In this document: in pieces, positions 52,512 to 61,707 of the stretch
How the letters are laid out: each line of letters opens with the position of its first letter
How positions within the stretch are numbered: the first letter of the stretch is position 1
From: Bin55 sp965205545
Lineage (GTDB): Bacteria; Pseudomonadota; Gammaproteobacteria; Pseudomonadales; Azotimanducaceae
Length of the DNA stretch: 64,000 bases
NCBI GenBank assembly: GCA_965205545.1
Contig: OZ242170.1
Location: forward strand, 248,001 to 312,000
Direction: 5' to 3'
Notes under the pieces: model-generated
The model's database searches: none
Seen by the model: the letters and a program-made list of their open reading frames with translations, nothing else
What the model was told of the DNA's origin: nothing
Translations under genes and position numbers: made by a program

Positions 52512-54139
52512 GTGCCGAACTCCTTCGTCCCCGCGACCGCCTTGTTGTGGCTGGCAGAAAGCGATATCCCCAACACTGTGCGGGTTTCTCTCGGATCAAT
52601 CATTGCATCGTCTGTGATTCGAGACGTGGCGAAAAGACCTTTGGATCTCTCCTCTAGCCAGTATTCCGCCCCTGCGACTCGTTTCTCGTTGGCATCCTCG
52701 TCAAATGGCAACCCACGACGTTGGGCAGCGCGACGTTGCACAATTGTCATGACGCCAGCCTGTTGCTTTGGTCCCATGACTGCGATCTTTGCAGTTGGCC
52801 AGGTGTAGGTGAAACGCGTTCCATAGGCTCGTCCACTCATGCCGTAGTTCCCTGCTCCGTATGACGCACCAGCTATAACACTGAAATGGGGCACTGTTGA
52901 ATTTGTCACAGCATTGATCATCTTCGACCCGTTCTTAGTGATTCCAGATTGCTCAAATTTTGCGCCAACGACGTATCCGGTAATGTTGTGCAAAAATAAA
53001 AGTGATACATCAATTTGATTGCATAACTGTATGAATTGTGAGGCTTTTTCTGCAGACTCTGACATAAGAGGACCGTTGTTGCCCAGAATGCCCACGGGAT
53101 ACCCGTGTATGGATGCCCATCCGGTCACCAATGTCGGTCCGTAGCGTGGCTTGAATTCCTCGAAACGCGACCCGTCGACAACGCGAGCAACGACTTCACG
53201 AATGTCGAACGGTATCGTCAAGTCCTCTCCTACTATTCCTAGTAGCTCATCGGGATCGTATACAGGAGGATCAGAAGGCAGTGAGGGTTCTGGACCCATT
53301 TTCCGCCAATTCAGATGCCGCACTACCTCTCGGCACAGTCGAATGCCGTCCATTTCATCTTCAGCGAAGTAATCCCCCAGACCCGAAATGGAGCTATGCA
53401 TGTCAGCTCCTCCAAGTTCCTCGTTTTCAGCATCTTCGCCGGTAGCCATCTTGACTAGTGGAGGACTCCCAAGAGCAACCATAGCTTGGTTCTTTACGAA
53501 GATGTTGTAGTCGCTCATGCCTGGTTGGTACGCGCCGCCCGCGGTGGAAGCCCCGAACGCTATGGAAATCGTTGGTATGCGCATCTTTGATAATTCGGTG
53601 ATTTCGTAGAACAACCTTCCTGATTCTGCAAAATGCCCCGTCTCCCGACGCATGGATTGCTCAGGGTCCGACGCGCCACCGCCCCCACCACCGCCAAGAT
53701 CCGCGCCAGCGGACTCCACGAATTGAACGTAGGGCATTCGGTTGTCGCGTGCTATTTCCAGTCCCCGCATCAGCTTCTTGGAATTGAACGCGTTGAAAGC
53801 GCCTGCTCGCACAGAGGGGTCATGCCCGAGGATCACACATTCAACACCTTCGATTACTCCGATGCCAACCACAAATCCAGAGCCAACAACGTAGTTTGAT
53901 CGCCACGCGGCAAGAGGACTGATCTCCAGAAACGGCGAGTCGCGGTCGAGTACCCAAGCTATGCGTTCCCGTATCACCATCTTGCCACGGGAAGCGAGGC
54001 GCTCGACAGATTCGGTTCCGCCGCCGCGAGCAGCTTCAGCATAGAGTTCTTCGAGCTCAGCAAGCTTTTGCAGCGCGTGCTGACGATTCTGTACGTAGGA
54101 CTCAGATCGTGTGTCAAGTGTAGATTGCAATACGGCCAT
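52499..54139 (-). CDS. liuB: Acyl-CoA carboxylase beta subunit (carboxyltransferase), methylcrotonyl/geranyl-CoA type
   Basis: 546 residues from ATG 54139. Features: N-terminal NRQHALQKLAELEELYAEAA, RGKMVIRERIAWVLD, the first oxyanion region FVESAGADLGGGGGGGASDP, STAGGAYQPGMSDY, and in the C-terminal half NNGPLMSESAEKASQFIQLC, NITGYVVG, IAGASYGAGNYGMSGRAYG and MGPKQQAGVM. This is the split carboxyltransferase fold of methylcrotonyl- and geranyl-CoA carboxylases. A seven-glycine run sits just after the first oxyanion loop, where relatives I know have PRQ/D residues. First carboxylase gene in the operon. Confidence 0.85.
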   Translation of the reverse strand: MAVLQSTLDTRSESYVQNRQHALQKLAELEELYAEAARGGGTESVERLASRGKMVIRERIAWVLDRDSPFLEISPLAAWRSNYVVGSGFVVGIGVIEGVECVILGHDPSVRAGAFNAFNSKKLMRGLEIARDNRMPYVQFVESAGADLGGGGGGGASDPEQSMRRETGHFAESGRLFYEITELSKMRIPTISIAFGASTAGGAYQPGMSDYNIFVKNQAMVALGSPPLVKMATGEDAENEELGGADMHSSISGLGDYFAEDEMDGIRLCREVVRHLNWRKMGPEPSLPSDPPVYDPDELLGIVGEDLTIPFDIREVVARVVDGSRFEEFKPRYGPTLVTGWASIHGYPVGILGNNGPLMSESAEKASQFIQLCNQIDVSLLFLHNITGYVVGAKFEQSGITKNGSKMINAVTNSTVPHFSVIAGASYGAGNYGMSGRAYGTRFTYTWPTAKIAVMGPKQQAGVMTIVQRRAAQRRGLPFDEDANEKRVAGAEYWLEERSKGLFATSRITDDAMIDPRETRTVLGISLSASHNKAVAGTKEFGTWRM

Positions 54140-54261
54140 CAGCCATTCCCTAGATTGAAGTCAAAACAGGTCCGAGGAGTTCGGTTTCACTTCGGACACA
54201 CTGGGACCCCGGAGAAAAGGTGGAGTACCTTACGCAAGGGTAGATATCGAAGGACGAATTG

Positions 54262-55359
54262 TCACGCAGCGCTGGGTCGTGTCAATGCATCTCCTTCGCG
54301 CCATGGTGAGATCTGACCCTCGTAGACCATTGGTCCCTTGCGGAAGTGTGCGGCTTCCTCCAGCGTCTCCACGAACGGCATGTTGGCTGGATAGGCTTCG
54401 CCCTTGCTGGGAAGTGCCCCAGCTTTCGACACGTGCCCCCAGAGTGGGTGACCGACAACCTCTTCTGCAATGCAGGCTGCCTCGATCACCTTGTCCAAGT
54501 CATAACCAGTCTCAATCCCCATTTGGTGGCAGAGATGCACGAAATCTTCCGTGGGCACATGTCCCGCAGCACGACCATTCCCGCAATAGGGACAGCCACC
54601 CATTCCACCAAGCGATGTGTCGAATCTCTTGGCTCCAAGCACAAGTGCTTCGTAGTAGCTAGCTAAGGTCGCGCCCCGAGTGTTGTGTAGATGCATGTGA
54701 AAGTCGGTGATTTCAGGATAGCGATCTCGGATCGCTACCATGGCTTCCCTCACTGTGTGAGGCATGTTCCATCCCATTGCATCCAAGAACGAGAGTTTCC
54801 GCACTTCGATTCCCGCACGGTGCCATTTCTCGATCATAAGTGCCAGCAGCTCGAGTAGTTGATTGAGTGAAAAGGGTCCTTCGAAATTAGAGCCAAACGG
54901 ATTTCCCAAGGCAACGGAACCAAATTCTGCGTCAGCTTTAGCCGCTGCTTGGATCGTTGCATCCATGGACGCAATCTGCTCGCCTTGGGTTCGGTTGTAG
55001 TTGCGCCTCGCAAACGTGTCGCAAAGCTCCACATGCGTACCGAAGCTACGGCCCCGAACATCAATCTTGGGGAAATAGGCTTCTGCACGCTCAAATCCTT
55101 TCCTGTTGAATATGGCCGCTGTGTACTTGATCCCTGGTTTGGGGACAAATTTCTCAGCGATTTCGTCGATGCACGCCATTGATGGAGTCCACTTGGGATG
55201 GGCAAATGAACCAATTGAGATCGTTTTGGCTCCCATTTCACCAATTGCATCCAATAGGCGAAGTTTCTCCGATACTGGTATGTCGGGACTCTCAATTTGT
55301 AGTCCTTCGCGCATCGTGTCGTCAAAAATTTCGACCGATTTGGGTAGACACTCTGACAT
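54262..55359 (-). CDS. HMG-CoA lyase-like aldolase (pyruvate carboxyltransferase fold)
   Basis: 365 residues from ATG 55359, which has GGGAG 8 bases upstream; the frame is open to 55446. The TIM-barrel family motifs are FDDTMREGLQIE (metal Asp and catalytic Arg), SFAHPKWTPSMA, FHMHLHNTRG (metal-binding His-x-His) and GGMGGCPYCGNGRAAGHVPTED (active-site Cys loop). HMG-CoA lyase splits HMG-CoA into acetyl-CoA and acetoacetate, the last step of leucine breakdown. SFAHPKW and the double-Cys loop differ from textbook HMGL, so another HMGL-family aldolase is possible. The operon context favours HMGL, and an acetoacetyl-CoA synthetase elsewhere in the window could use its product. Confidence 0.78.
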   Translation of the reverse strand: MSECLPKSVEIFDDTMREGLQIESPDIPVSEKLRLLDAIGEMGAKTISIGSFAHPKWTPSMACIDEIAEKFVPKPGIKYTAAIFNRKGFERAEAYFPKIDVRGRSFGTHVELCDTFARRNYNRTQGEQIASMDATIQAAAKADAEFGSVALGNPFGSNFEGPFSLNQLLELLALMIEKWHRAGIEVRKLSFLDAMGWNMPHTVREAMVAIRDRYPEITDFHMHLHNTRGATLASYYEALVLGAKRFDTSLGGMGGCPYCGNGRAAGHVPTEDFVHLCHQMGIETGYDLDKVIEAACIAEEVVGHPLWGHVSKAGALPSKGEAYPANMPFVETLEEAAHFRKGPMVYEGQISPWREGDALTRPSAA

Positions 55360-55523
55360 AGATTCCGCTCCCTGATAGGCACGCACGGGACAAATCCCAA
55401 TCCCCATGCTGCCGCTAAATATTTTCGTGCTAGCCCAATTCGGCAACTAAATCCATTAAGTAGCAATAGCTAGCAGGCTTAGGAATTATACGGCTAAGAT
55501 TCGCACGGCAATCGACTCTTCAG

Positions 55524-55898
55524 CTAAAGCGGGCAAAGTGAGTTGTGGTGGTGAATGATGCTCCAATGGCCACCGATTTGGTGCCACACGAAGGTAAATC
55601 GCGCCTCGATTTGCGACTTCGAACCGTCCTCTACTAGCTGAATATGCATGTTGCCCGAAAACAAAAACGCGTCATCACTCAATTGCTGCACTGCATACTC
55701 TTTCAGGCTTGCGTTGGGCTGTTTTCGTAAGAACTCGACGAAGTAGCTCCTGGTAGCCGCTCGGTCCCTACCGAAATTAGCCGAGAGGGTCGGATGAAAG
55801 GTCGCATTCGAGTCGTAGAGTTCTACAACTCTCTCCAAATCTCCGGTGTTCAAGCAATCAAACCAACTGCTAGCAATGTCCAAAGCTCGGTCTTTCAA
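55524..55898 (-). CDS. SnoaL/NTF2-like protein
   Basis: 124 residues from TTG 55898. A cone-shaped alpha+beta NTF2 fold is suggested by DIASSWFDCLNTGDLERVVELYDSNATFHPTL at the N-terminus and RFTFVWHQIGGHWSIIHHHNS at the end, the pattern of SnoaL-like/SgcJ-type small proteins. These are either hydrolases, isomerases or ligand-binding proteins; the two His near the end and Asp/Asn in the pocket are common. Divergent from gloB with 76 bases between. Function not known. Confidence 0.7.
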   Translation of the reverse strand: MKDRALDIASSWFDCLNTGDLERVVELYDSNATFHPTLSANFGRDRAATRSYFVEFLRKQPNASLKEYAVQQLSDDAFLFSGNMHIQLVEDGSKSQIEARFTFVWHQIGGHWSIIHHHNSLCPL

Positions 55899-55974
55899 TG
55901 TAGTTTCCCATCAATACATTCAAACAATCGCAATCGTGTATTCTCAACTAAGCGAATTGTGGGATACAGATTAA

Positions 55975-56772
55975 ATGATGGTTGTCGATCAGATTTGGAC
56001 GGGCAACGCTTTACGCAATTTCAACTATCTCATTGTGTGCGACGAAACGGGCGACGCAATGGCAGTTGATCCCCTGGATCACCAAAAGTGCCTGACACGA
56101 GCTCGTGACAAGGGATGGAACATCACCCAGGTGCTGAACACCCACGAGCACGGCGACCATACAGGAGGAAATGCCCCGGTCATCGCTGAAACTAGCGCGA
56201 GGCTTTTGGCTCATGCCAACGCTGGAGCTCGCATTTCTGGAATAGATGTTGGTCTCAATGCGGGAGATGTGGTCAAGGTTGGAACTTCTGTTGAACTGGA
56301 AGCTTTGGACACTCCTGGTCACACGATGAGTCACATTTGCCTGCGGACATTGTCCGACTCACCTGCATTGTTTTCGGGCGACACTCTGTTTAACGCTGGA
56401 GCAGGAAACTGTCACGGTGGAGGCCATCCAGAGGAGCTTTACCACACTTTTGTCGCACAACTGTCGAAGCTGTCTCCGGACACCAAGATCTACCCGGGCC
56501 ACGACTATCTGACGAACAATCTAGAGTTCACGTTGGACCGCGAACCAGACAACGAGCAGGCGCGAACTATGCTCGAGAAGCTGAAACACACGCACGACCC
56601 AGAGGATCCCATCGTTACTACTCTTGAAGTTGAAAAGGAGATCAATACGTTCTTTCGCCTGCAGAATCCAACCGTGATTAAGCGTTTGCACGAGGTCTTT
56701 CCTGATTTGGAGGATGATCCATCCCCCAAAACCGTATTCTTGAAATTGCGCGAGCTCAGGAATAGTTGGTAG
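55975..56772 (+). CDS. gloB: Hydroxyacylglutathione hydrolase (glyoxalase II)-like
   Basis: 265-residue metallo-beta-lactamase-fold hydrolase. Metal motif THEHGDHTGG near residue 56, then DTPGHTMSHICL, FSGDTLFNAGAGNCHGG and YPGHDYL complete the two-metal site as in glyoxalase II. The C-terminal part matches the HAGH C-terminal helices (FFRLQNPTVIKRLHEVF). It hydrolyses S-D-lactoylglutathione in methylglyoxal detoxification. ATG 55975 or the next codon is the start. A signal-peptide-bearing Pcm gene follows 12 bases downstream, so the two are probably co-transcribed. Confidence 0.85.
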   Translation: MMVVDQIWTGNALRNFNYLIVCDETGDAMAVDPLDHQKCLTRARDKGWNITQVLNTHEHGDHTGGNAPVIAETSARLLAHANAGARISGIDVGLNAGDVVKVGTSVELEALDTPGHTMSHICLRTLSDSPALFSGDTLFNAGAGNCHGGGHPEELYHTFVAQLSKLSPDTKIYPGHDYLTNNLEFTLDREPDNEQARTMLEKLKHTHDPEDPIVTTLEVEKEINTFFRLQNPTVIKRLHEVFPDLEDDPSPKTVFLKLRELRNSW

Positions 56773-56784
56773 GGGATAAAGGTA

Positions 56785-57534
56785 GTGCACACAAGACGAT
56801 GGTTTGCTGTTGCGTTCTCCTTTCTAGCGGCGGGATTGCTGGCGGACGCAGAAACTATGCTTGAGGACATTCGCGAGACAACCAAGTTCACGGAACACTA
56901 CACGAGCATTTCCGAGATAGACAAGAAAGTCATGGATGTATTGGGCGGTGTTGATCGGTCGAAGTTTGTACCCGAGTCCGTTAAGAGAGGCGCATTTCTC
57001 AATCAGCCTCTGCCCATCGGCTATGGGCAAACGATTTCGCAGCCATTCATCGTCGCTCTTATGACGCATGTTTTGGATGTTCAATCGACGGATCGCGTGC
57101 TTGAGATTGGCACCGGTTCGGGCTATCAGGCGGCCGTTCTTGCAGAATTGGCAAAGGATGTCTACACAATCGAGATCGTTGAAGAACTAGCCAAGTCAGC
57201 TGAAAAGCGCCTTGAGGAGTTGGAGTACGCAAATGTCTCAGTCAAGGCTGGCGACGGCTGGTTTGGTTGGCCCGATGTTGCGCCATTCGACAAGATCATC
57301 GTCACAGCAGTCGCCGCGAAAATTCCGCCGAAGTTGGTGGAGCAACTACGATCGGGTGGGTTGCTAGTAATGCCAGTTGGAGATCCTGAAGGTCATCAGG
57401 ACTTGGTGTTGGCAAAGAAAAACGAGGATGGATCGTTGGAGGAGAAGCGTGTACTTCCAGTCCGCTTCGTTCCGTTGACTGGCGAAGGTGTGTTGACGGT
57501 TCCCGATCGAAAGGACGACGAGACGAGTTTGTAA
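56785..57534 (+). CDS. pcm: Protein-L-isoaspartate O-methyltransferase-like, with signal peptide
   Basis: 249 residues from GTG 56785 (AAAGG just upstream). The methyltransferase core has the Pcm motifs: RSKFVPESVKRGAFLNQPLPIGYGQTISQPFIVALM, the SAM loop VLEIGTGSGYQAAVL, VYTIEIVEELA, GDGWFGWPDVAPFDKIIVTA and the end GLLVMPVGDPEG. Pcm methylates isoaspartate in damaged proteins to allow repair. Unlike cytoplasmic Pcm, the protein starts with MHTRRWFAVAFSFLAAGLLADA, a likely Sec signal peptide cut before ET. If exported, the source of S-adenosylmethionine is unclear. It follows gloB. Confidence 0.82.
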   Translation: MHTRRWFAVAFSFLAAGLLADAETMLEDIRETTKFTEHYTSISEIDKKVMDVLGGVDRSKFVPESVKRGAFLNQPLPIGYGQTISQPFIVALMTHVLDVQSTDRVLEIGTGSGYQAAVLAELAKDVYTIEIVEELAKSAEKRLEELEYANVSVKAGDGWFGWPDVAPFDKIIVTAVAAKIPPKLVEQLRSGGLLVMPVGDPEGHQDLVLAKKNEDGSLEEKRVLPVRFVPLTGEGVLTVPDRKDDETSL

Positions 57535-57619
57535 AAGCCTTACGGATTTTGGACTGAAGCCGGCGAACTCCGCTGCATTCGTCAGCTGTTTCTCACTTTC
57601 GTTAGTTCTTCTCCAAGTC

Positions 57620-58624
57620 CTATAGGCAAGTCTCAGCCATAAACCTCAAGGTGTCGGCGTTGCGCGAACCGACGTTTATCGAGGTTACTGGACTTTCTTC
57701 CCATGCCTGCAGCCGGTCCTTGATGCGATCCTTCGACCCAACTAGAGAAACTTCGTCCGCCAATTCGTCGGGCACTGCCGCAAAGGCTTCATCTCTTCGA
57801 CCGGACATGAAGAGCTCTTGAACTCGGTCGGCTTCGCTTTCGTATCCCATTCTGCAGACGTGGTCCTTATGGACATTGAAATTCTTCGCTCCCATTCCTC
57901 CAACGTAGAACCCAATGTTCTGTTTGATTTGCAGAAGAGCACGCTCGAGATTGTCATCTACTATCACGGGAACCGAAGCAGCGATGTCAAAGTGCGGCGG
58001 TTTGTGCTTGAGCGATTCGCCGTAGAGTTGACCCATTTTGTATGGGGACAGAAACATTGGAATCCAGCCGTCGCATAGTTCTGCACCGAGAGCGACGTTC
58101 TTAGGACCCTCAGCGCCCAAGTAAAGTGGAATTTCCTCTCGAAGGGGATGAAGAATTAGCTTTAGTGGTTTGCCTAGACCCATGCCGCCATCAAGTGGCA
58201 GCTGGTAGTGCTTACCTTCAAACTCAACGGGCTTTTCTCTTCGGACAACGTCACGAAAAATTTGAATCCATTCGCGTGTGCGAGCCAACGGCTTCGGATA
58301 TGGCTGACCGTACCATCCTTCTACCACTTGCGGCCCCGACACCCCGATTCCCAATCTCAGGCGTCCTCCAGAAAGGTAGTCGAGAGTAACTGCATGCATC
58401 GCGGAACTCGTGGGGGTTCGTGCGGAGATTTGCATGATCGACGTACCCAAGTGAATTTTCTCGGTGTTCGCGCCGATCCAGGCAAGGGGCGTAAAGCAAT
58501 CTGCTCCATATATTTCTGGACACCAAATCGTGTCGTATCCCAACGACTCGGCTTCCTTCGCTAGTTGCACAATCATGTCGCCACCAGGCGGTCCCAGCGG
58601 TCCTATTCCCAATCCCAATCGCAT
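57620..58624 (-). CDS. LLM-class flavin-dependent oxidoreductase (luciferase-like, possibly F420-linked)
   Basis: 334 residues from ATG 58624, with GGAGAAACAG upstream. TIM-barrel luciferase-like monooxygenase: LGIGPLGPPGGDMIVQLAKEA, ESLGYDTIWCPE, GTSIMQISARTPTSSAMHA, LDYLSGGRLRLGIGVSGPQVVEGWYG, IPLYLGAEGPKNVALGAELCDGWIP. The pattern resembles F420-dependent members (Rv3520c-like) as much as FMN-dependent ones. The cofactor cannot be decided. Ends convergent with pcm; upstream lies tesB in the same direction. Confidence 0.78.
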   Translation of the reverse strand: MRLGLGIGPLGPPGGDMIVQLAKEAESLGYDTIWCPEIYGADCFTPLAWIGANTEKIHLGTSIMQISARTPTSSAMHAVTLDYLSGGRLRLGIGVSGPQVVEGWYGQPYPKPLARTREWIQIFRDVVRREKPVEFEGKHYQLPLDGGMGLGKPLKLILHPLREEIPLYLGAEGPKNVALGAELCDGWIPMFLSPYKMGQLYGESLKHKPPHFDIAASVPVIVDDNLERALLQIKQNIGFYVGGMGAKNFNVHKDHVCRMGYESEADRVQELFMSGRRDEAFAAVPDELADEVSLVGSKDRIKDRLQAWEESPVTSINVGSRNADTLRFMAETCL

Positions 58625-58693
58625 TCTGTTTCTCCAAATGATCAGCTAACAATTTTCCGTTTGGACATTCTGCAAATTACTTGCAGAGAGGTC

Positions 58694-59548
58694 CTAGCCG
58701 GTGTCGAAGCGCATCAAGCCTTCTTGAACGCAAGTTGCCACGAGCTCTCCTGATTCACTATACAAGCGTCCGGACGCTAGTCCGCGACCGGTTCCTGTCC
58801 ACTCGACCGTTTGCTCGTATAGCAACCACTGGGTGGCGTCGCATTTGCCGTGGAACCACATACCATGATCGAGGCTGGTACCAAAAAAATCGGGATCTTG
58901 CCACCTCTTGCCGTGGGGAATCAGAATGTGGTCGATTACTGTGCTGTCGGAGAGGTACGCCAATGCGGCATGGTGGCGTGTGAAATTTTTCGACATCGGT
59001 AGATTGATCCGCATCCACATCAATTGATCCTCTACGGACGAACATCTTTGTCGCTCCTTAGGAGGATTGATGTAGCGAATGTCCATGGGACGCGCTTGAA
59101 CGGCGCGTTCGTAGTCGGGGTCCGGCATCTGGTCGCGGCAGAACTGTTCGTATGAGTAGTTGGATTCTTCGACCGATGGAACTGCGGGCATGTGTCTTCC
59201 AAAAAATGTCGGTCCGCCCAATGCGGTATTCCATGATGAGGTCATTGTGAAGAGTTGCCTGTCGTCTTGCACGCCAACGATCTGCCTGTGGCTAAACGAA
59301 CGTCCGTCGCGAATTCGCTTCACGAAGTACTTTACCGGGAAATCTGGATTTCCTGGAAGCAAAAAATATGCATGCAGAGAGTGTATGGTTCGGTCTGCAT
59401 CCACTGTGGCACCGGCGGCAGCAATTGCTTGAGCCAAGAACTGGCCGCCAAACATTCTTGAACCCTTGTCAGGACTTGCTGGGGCATTGAAGCTGTCGTT
59501 GCCGAGGTCGTCTAATTCAAGAAGTTCATCGAACGAGGATAACGGCAT
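58694..59548 (-). CDS. tesB: Acyl-CoA thioesterase II (TesB)
   Basis: 284 residues, the usual TesB length, double hot-dog fold. Motifs: FGGQFLAQAIAAAG, HSLHAYFLLPG, GRSFSHRQIVGVQDDRQLF in the first half; LAYLSDSTVID (catalytic Asp), SLDHGMWFH (Ser where E. coli has Thr) and TCVQEGLMR (catalytic Gln) in the second. Hydrolyses medium- and long-chain acyl-CoA. ATG 59548. Divergent from the EthD-domain gene. Confidence 0.88.
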   Translation of the reverse strand: MPLSSFDELLELDDLGNDSFNAPASPDKGSRMFGGQFLAQAIAAAGATVDADRTIHSLHAYFLLPGNPDFPVKYFVKRIRDGRSFSHRQIVGVQDDRQLFTMTSSWNTALGGPTFFGRHMPAVPSVEESNYSYEQFCRDQMPDPDYERAVQARPMDIRYINPPKERQRCSSVEDQLMWMRINLPMSKNFTRHHAALAYLSDSTVIDHILIPHGKRWQDPDFFGTSLDHGMWFHGKCDATQWLLYEQTVEWTGTGRGLASGRLYSESGELVATCVQEGLMRFDTG

Positions 59549-59682
59549 TGCGGCGACGCGAGCGGAAGTCGCAATATGATAATTGCAGCTGGATTAGATC
59601 AAGAATTGGGACGCGAGCAGGTTCAGTTTGATTGGCCACGCGTGACCACATGCATGGAATTCCCTCTCGTGGAGAGCAAGAC

Positions 59683-60408
59683 ATGAAGCATACTGCCAAT
59701 GCCAAGATGATTTATCTGATTCGTCGTCGATCGGGTGTGTCGCACGACGAACTCATCATGCACTGGTTCAAAAATCACATGCCCTCCGTTATCGAGTCAA
59801 ATCGAGTAGCGCAACTCCAGAATCGAAGGGGAGCGTCGAAGTACATAGCACAGCTCTTCGAAAATACGGGGAAGTCGCATCCGACATGGGACGGCATGGC
59901 TCAACTGTGGTATCGAGAGCCACACCGTCCAATGAATCAAGCTGCTGGAACGAATCCGACCGACACCTTTCAACAGAAAGCAGAGCCTTACTGGAATTGG
60001 GCTACCAAGGAGTATGTTGTTCGTGATGGCAGTGAGAGTCTGTCAATTGAACCGCTTGCCTTGAATGAACCATATCCCTCGACTCGATCTGGATTTCTCC
60101 GGTTGAACTACCTCGTGGGCGTGAAACCCAGCATTGATTACGAAGCGTTTTACAAACATTGGCTCGACGTGCATGTGCCAAATGTTGAATCGCATTTGGA
60201 CGGAGCAGGTGGGTTTCGGTACGTCGTAAGCCACAGCATCTACCCCGAGAGCGCTCCGTACGCGGGGATGGCTGAACTGTATTTCGCGGACTCAGCTGGG
60301 GCCCGCGCGTTTCAATCCAATATACAGCCAGATGGAATGGAACAGTGGATCGACGCTTCGAACACACACGTTATGCACGGAAACACCGAGATGGTCGGCA
60401 TTCCCTAG
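59683..60408 (+). CDS. EthD-domain protein (two dimeric alpha-beta barrel repeats)
   Basis: 241 residues from ATG 59683, chosen for GGAG 8 bases upstream; TTG 59632 would add 17. The first EthD-like domain begins KMIYLIRRRSGVSHDELIMHWFKNHMP; a second begins RLNYLVGVKPSIDYEAFYKHWLDVHVP near residue 150. Each has the EthD signature of a Lys/Arg-rich strand followed by F/I..HW...H.P. EthD proteins are small ferredoxin-fold companions of oxidoreductases, and a few degrade ring compounds. No P450 partner is nearby. Confidence 0.7.
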   Translation: MKHTANAKMIYLIRRRSGVSHDELIMHWFKNHMPSVIESNRVAQLQNRRGASKYIAQLFENTGKSHPTWDGMAQLWYREPHRPMNQAAGTNPTDTFQQKAEPYWNWATKEYVVRDGSESLSIEPLALNEPYPSTRSGFLRLNYLVGVKPSIDYEAFYKHWLDVHVPNVESHLDGAGGFRYVVSHSIYPESAPYAGMAELYFADSAGARAFQSNIQPDGMEQWIDASNTHVMHGNTEMVGIP

Positions 60409-60417
60409 CGACGAATG

Positions 60418-61551
60418 CTAGTCGGCGACCATGGAGGTCAATCGGTCGCTTGCTTCAGCAAAGTCTTCCATGAAGTTGTAAACAACGCTTCGCACGGATA
60501 GGGCCTCATTCATTAAACCGACGCCCTGGCCAACAAAGTAATTTGCCAGCCGTTTTGCTCCATCGTGGTCCGCCTGCGCGAGTTGATTGATCCGCCGGAA
60601 GGCCGCTTCGGCAACGACGCCCTGCAGCGGCATTGGCAATGGATCGGGACTCTCTTCTGCCTGCCACGCGTCTGTCCAAGCAGACCGAAGTTGACGTGTA
60701 TATTTGCCTGTACGGCTTCGCGAACGCACGGTTTGACGTGAGTTTGCGGCAAGCATTTTCTCCTTAACGACGGGTAGTGTCTCTGCCTCTGCAGTTGTCA
60801 GCCATACAGAGCCAGTCCAAACCCCATCAGCGCCCATTGCCATGCATGCCGCCATTTGGCGACCTGTTACGATTCCGCCAGCGGCAAGAACTACCATGCC
60901 TGAGCCTTTGAGTTCGTCCAAGACTTCGGGAACAAGTACTAACGTAGAGACTTCCCCGCAGTGACCACCAGCCTCGGTTCCTGCAACAATAAGAAGCTCC
61001 ACTCCCGCATCACGATGCTTGATGGCGTGCTCCTTTGCACCTGCGAGTGCACCAACAACAACATTGTTGGCACGAGCGCGTTCCATCATAAAGTCCGGTG
61101 GAACTCCCAATGCGTTAACAACCATACCAACCGGATGCGCAAAGGCTGCTTCCAAGATTTGATCAGCCCCAGCCTTTCTCATGTTGTCGCCTACGCCGCC
61201 TCGAATGGCACCCTTCCAAAGGTCGGCGGTATCGATGTTGTGCGTGGCTAGCAGATGTTCAATGTATCGTTTGTGTTCCTCGGGGATTCTGGATTCAAGC
61301 TCTTCTCTAGTAAGCGCAGATTCCTTGTTGTCCATGCTTGTTGGAACCAGTAGATCCACGCCGTAGGGTTTGCCGTCGCAATGCTCATCTATCCAACTTA
61401 GCTCAATGTCCAATGTCTCTGGAGAATGTCCCACGGCACCGAGCACACCAAAGCCACCGGCCGCGCTTACTTCAGCAACAACATCTCTACAGTGACTGAA
61501 CGCAAAAAGTGGAAATTCGATGCCGAGCAATTCACACGCTCTTGATTTCAT
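60418..61551 (-). CDS. Nitronate monooxygenase / 2-nitropropane dioxygenase-like FMN enzyme
   Basis: About 377 residues from ATG 61551 (MKSRACELLGIEFPLFAFS); the frame opens at 61626. TIM-barrel FMN enzyme: VAEVSAAGGFGVLGAVGHSPE, IVAGTEAGGHCGEVSTLVLVPEV with the family His, AAGGIVTGRQMAACMAMGADGVWTGSVWL. These signatures match the nitronate monooxygenase/FabK family. Nitronate oxidation is the default guess; many such proteins have unknown substrates. Converges with the EthD gene (9 bases apart). Confidence 0.78.
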   Translation of the reverse strand: MKSRACELLGIEFPLFAFSHCRDVVAEVSAAGGFGVLGAVGHSPETLDIELSWIDEHCDGKPYGVDLLVPTSMDNKESALTREELESRIPEEHKRYIEHLLATHNIDTADLWKGAIRGGVGDNMRKAGADQILEAAFAHPVGMVVNALGVPPDFMMERARANNVVVGALAGAKEHAIKHRDAGVELLIVAGTEAGGHCGEVSTLVLVPEVLDELKGSGMVVLAAGGIVTGRQMAACMAMGADGVWTGSVWLTTAEAETLPVVKEKMLAANSRQTVRSRSRTGKYTRQLRSAWTDAWQAEESPDPLPMPLQGVVAEAAFRRINQLAQADHDGAKRLANYFVGQGVGLMNEALSVRSVVYNFMEDFAEASDRLTSMVAD

Positions 61552-61707
61552 AATGTTCTTGAACACAAGCAGTCGGGATAGAAATTTTACTTGTGTTGGG
61601 GAGATGCGGCACTTGTGGATGCACAATCAAACCGACGTTGTATTGGATGAACTGCTAAACGAACCAATTACGATACTACCTGCCATGAGTGAGAAATCAG
61701 TTTGAGT

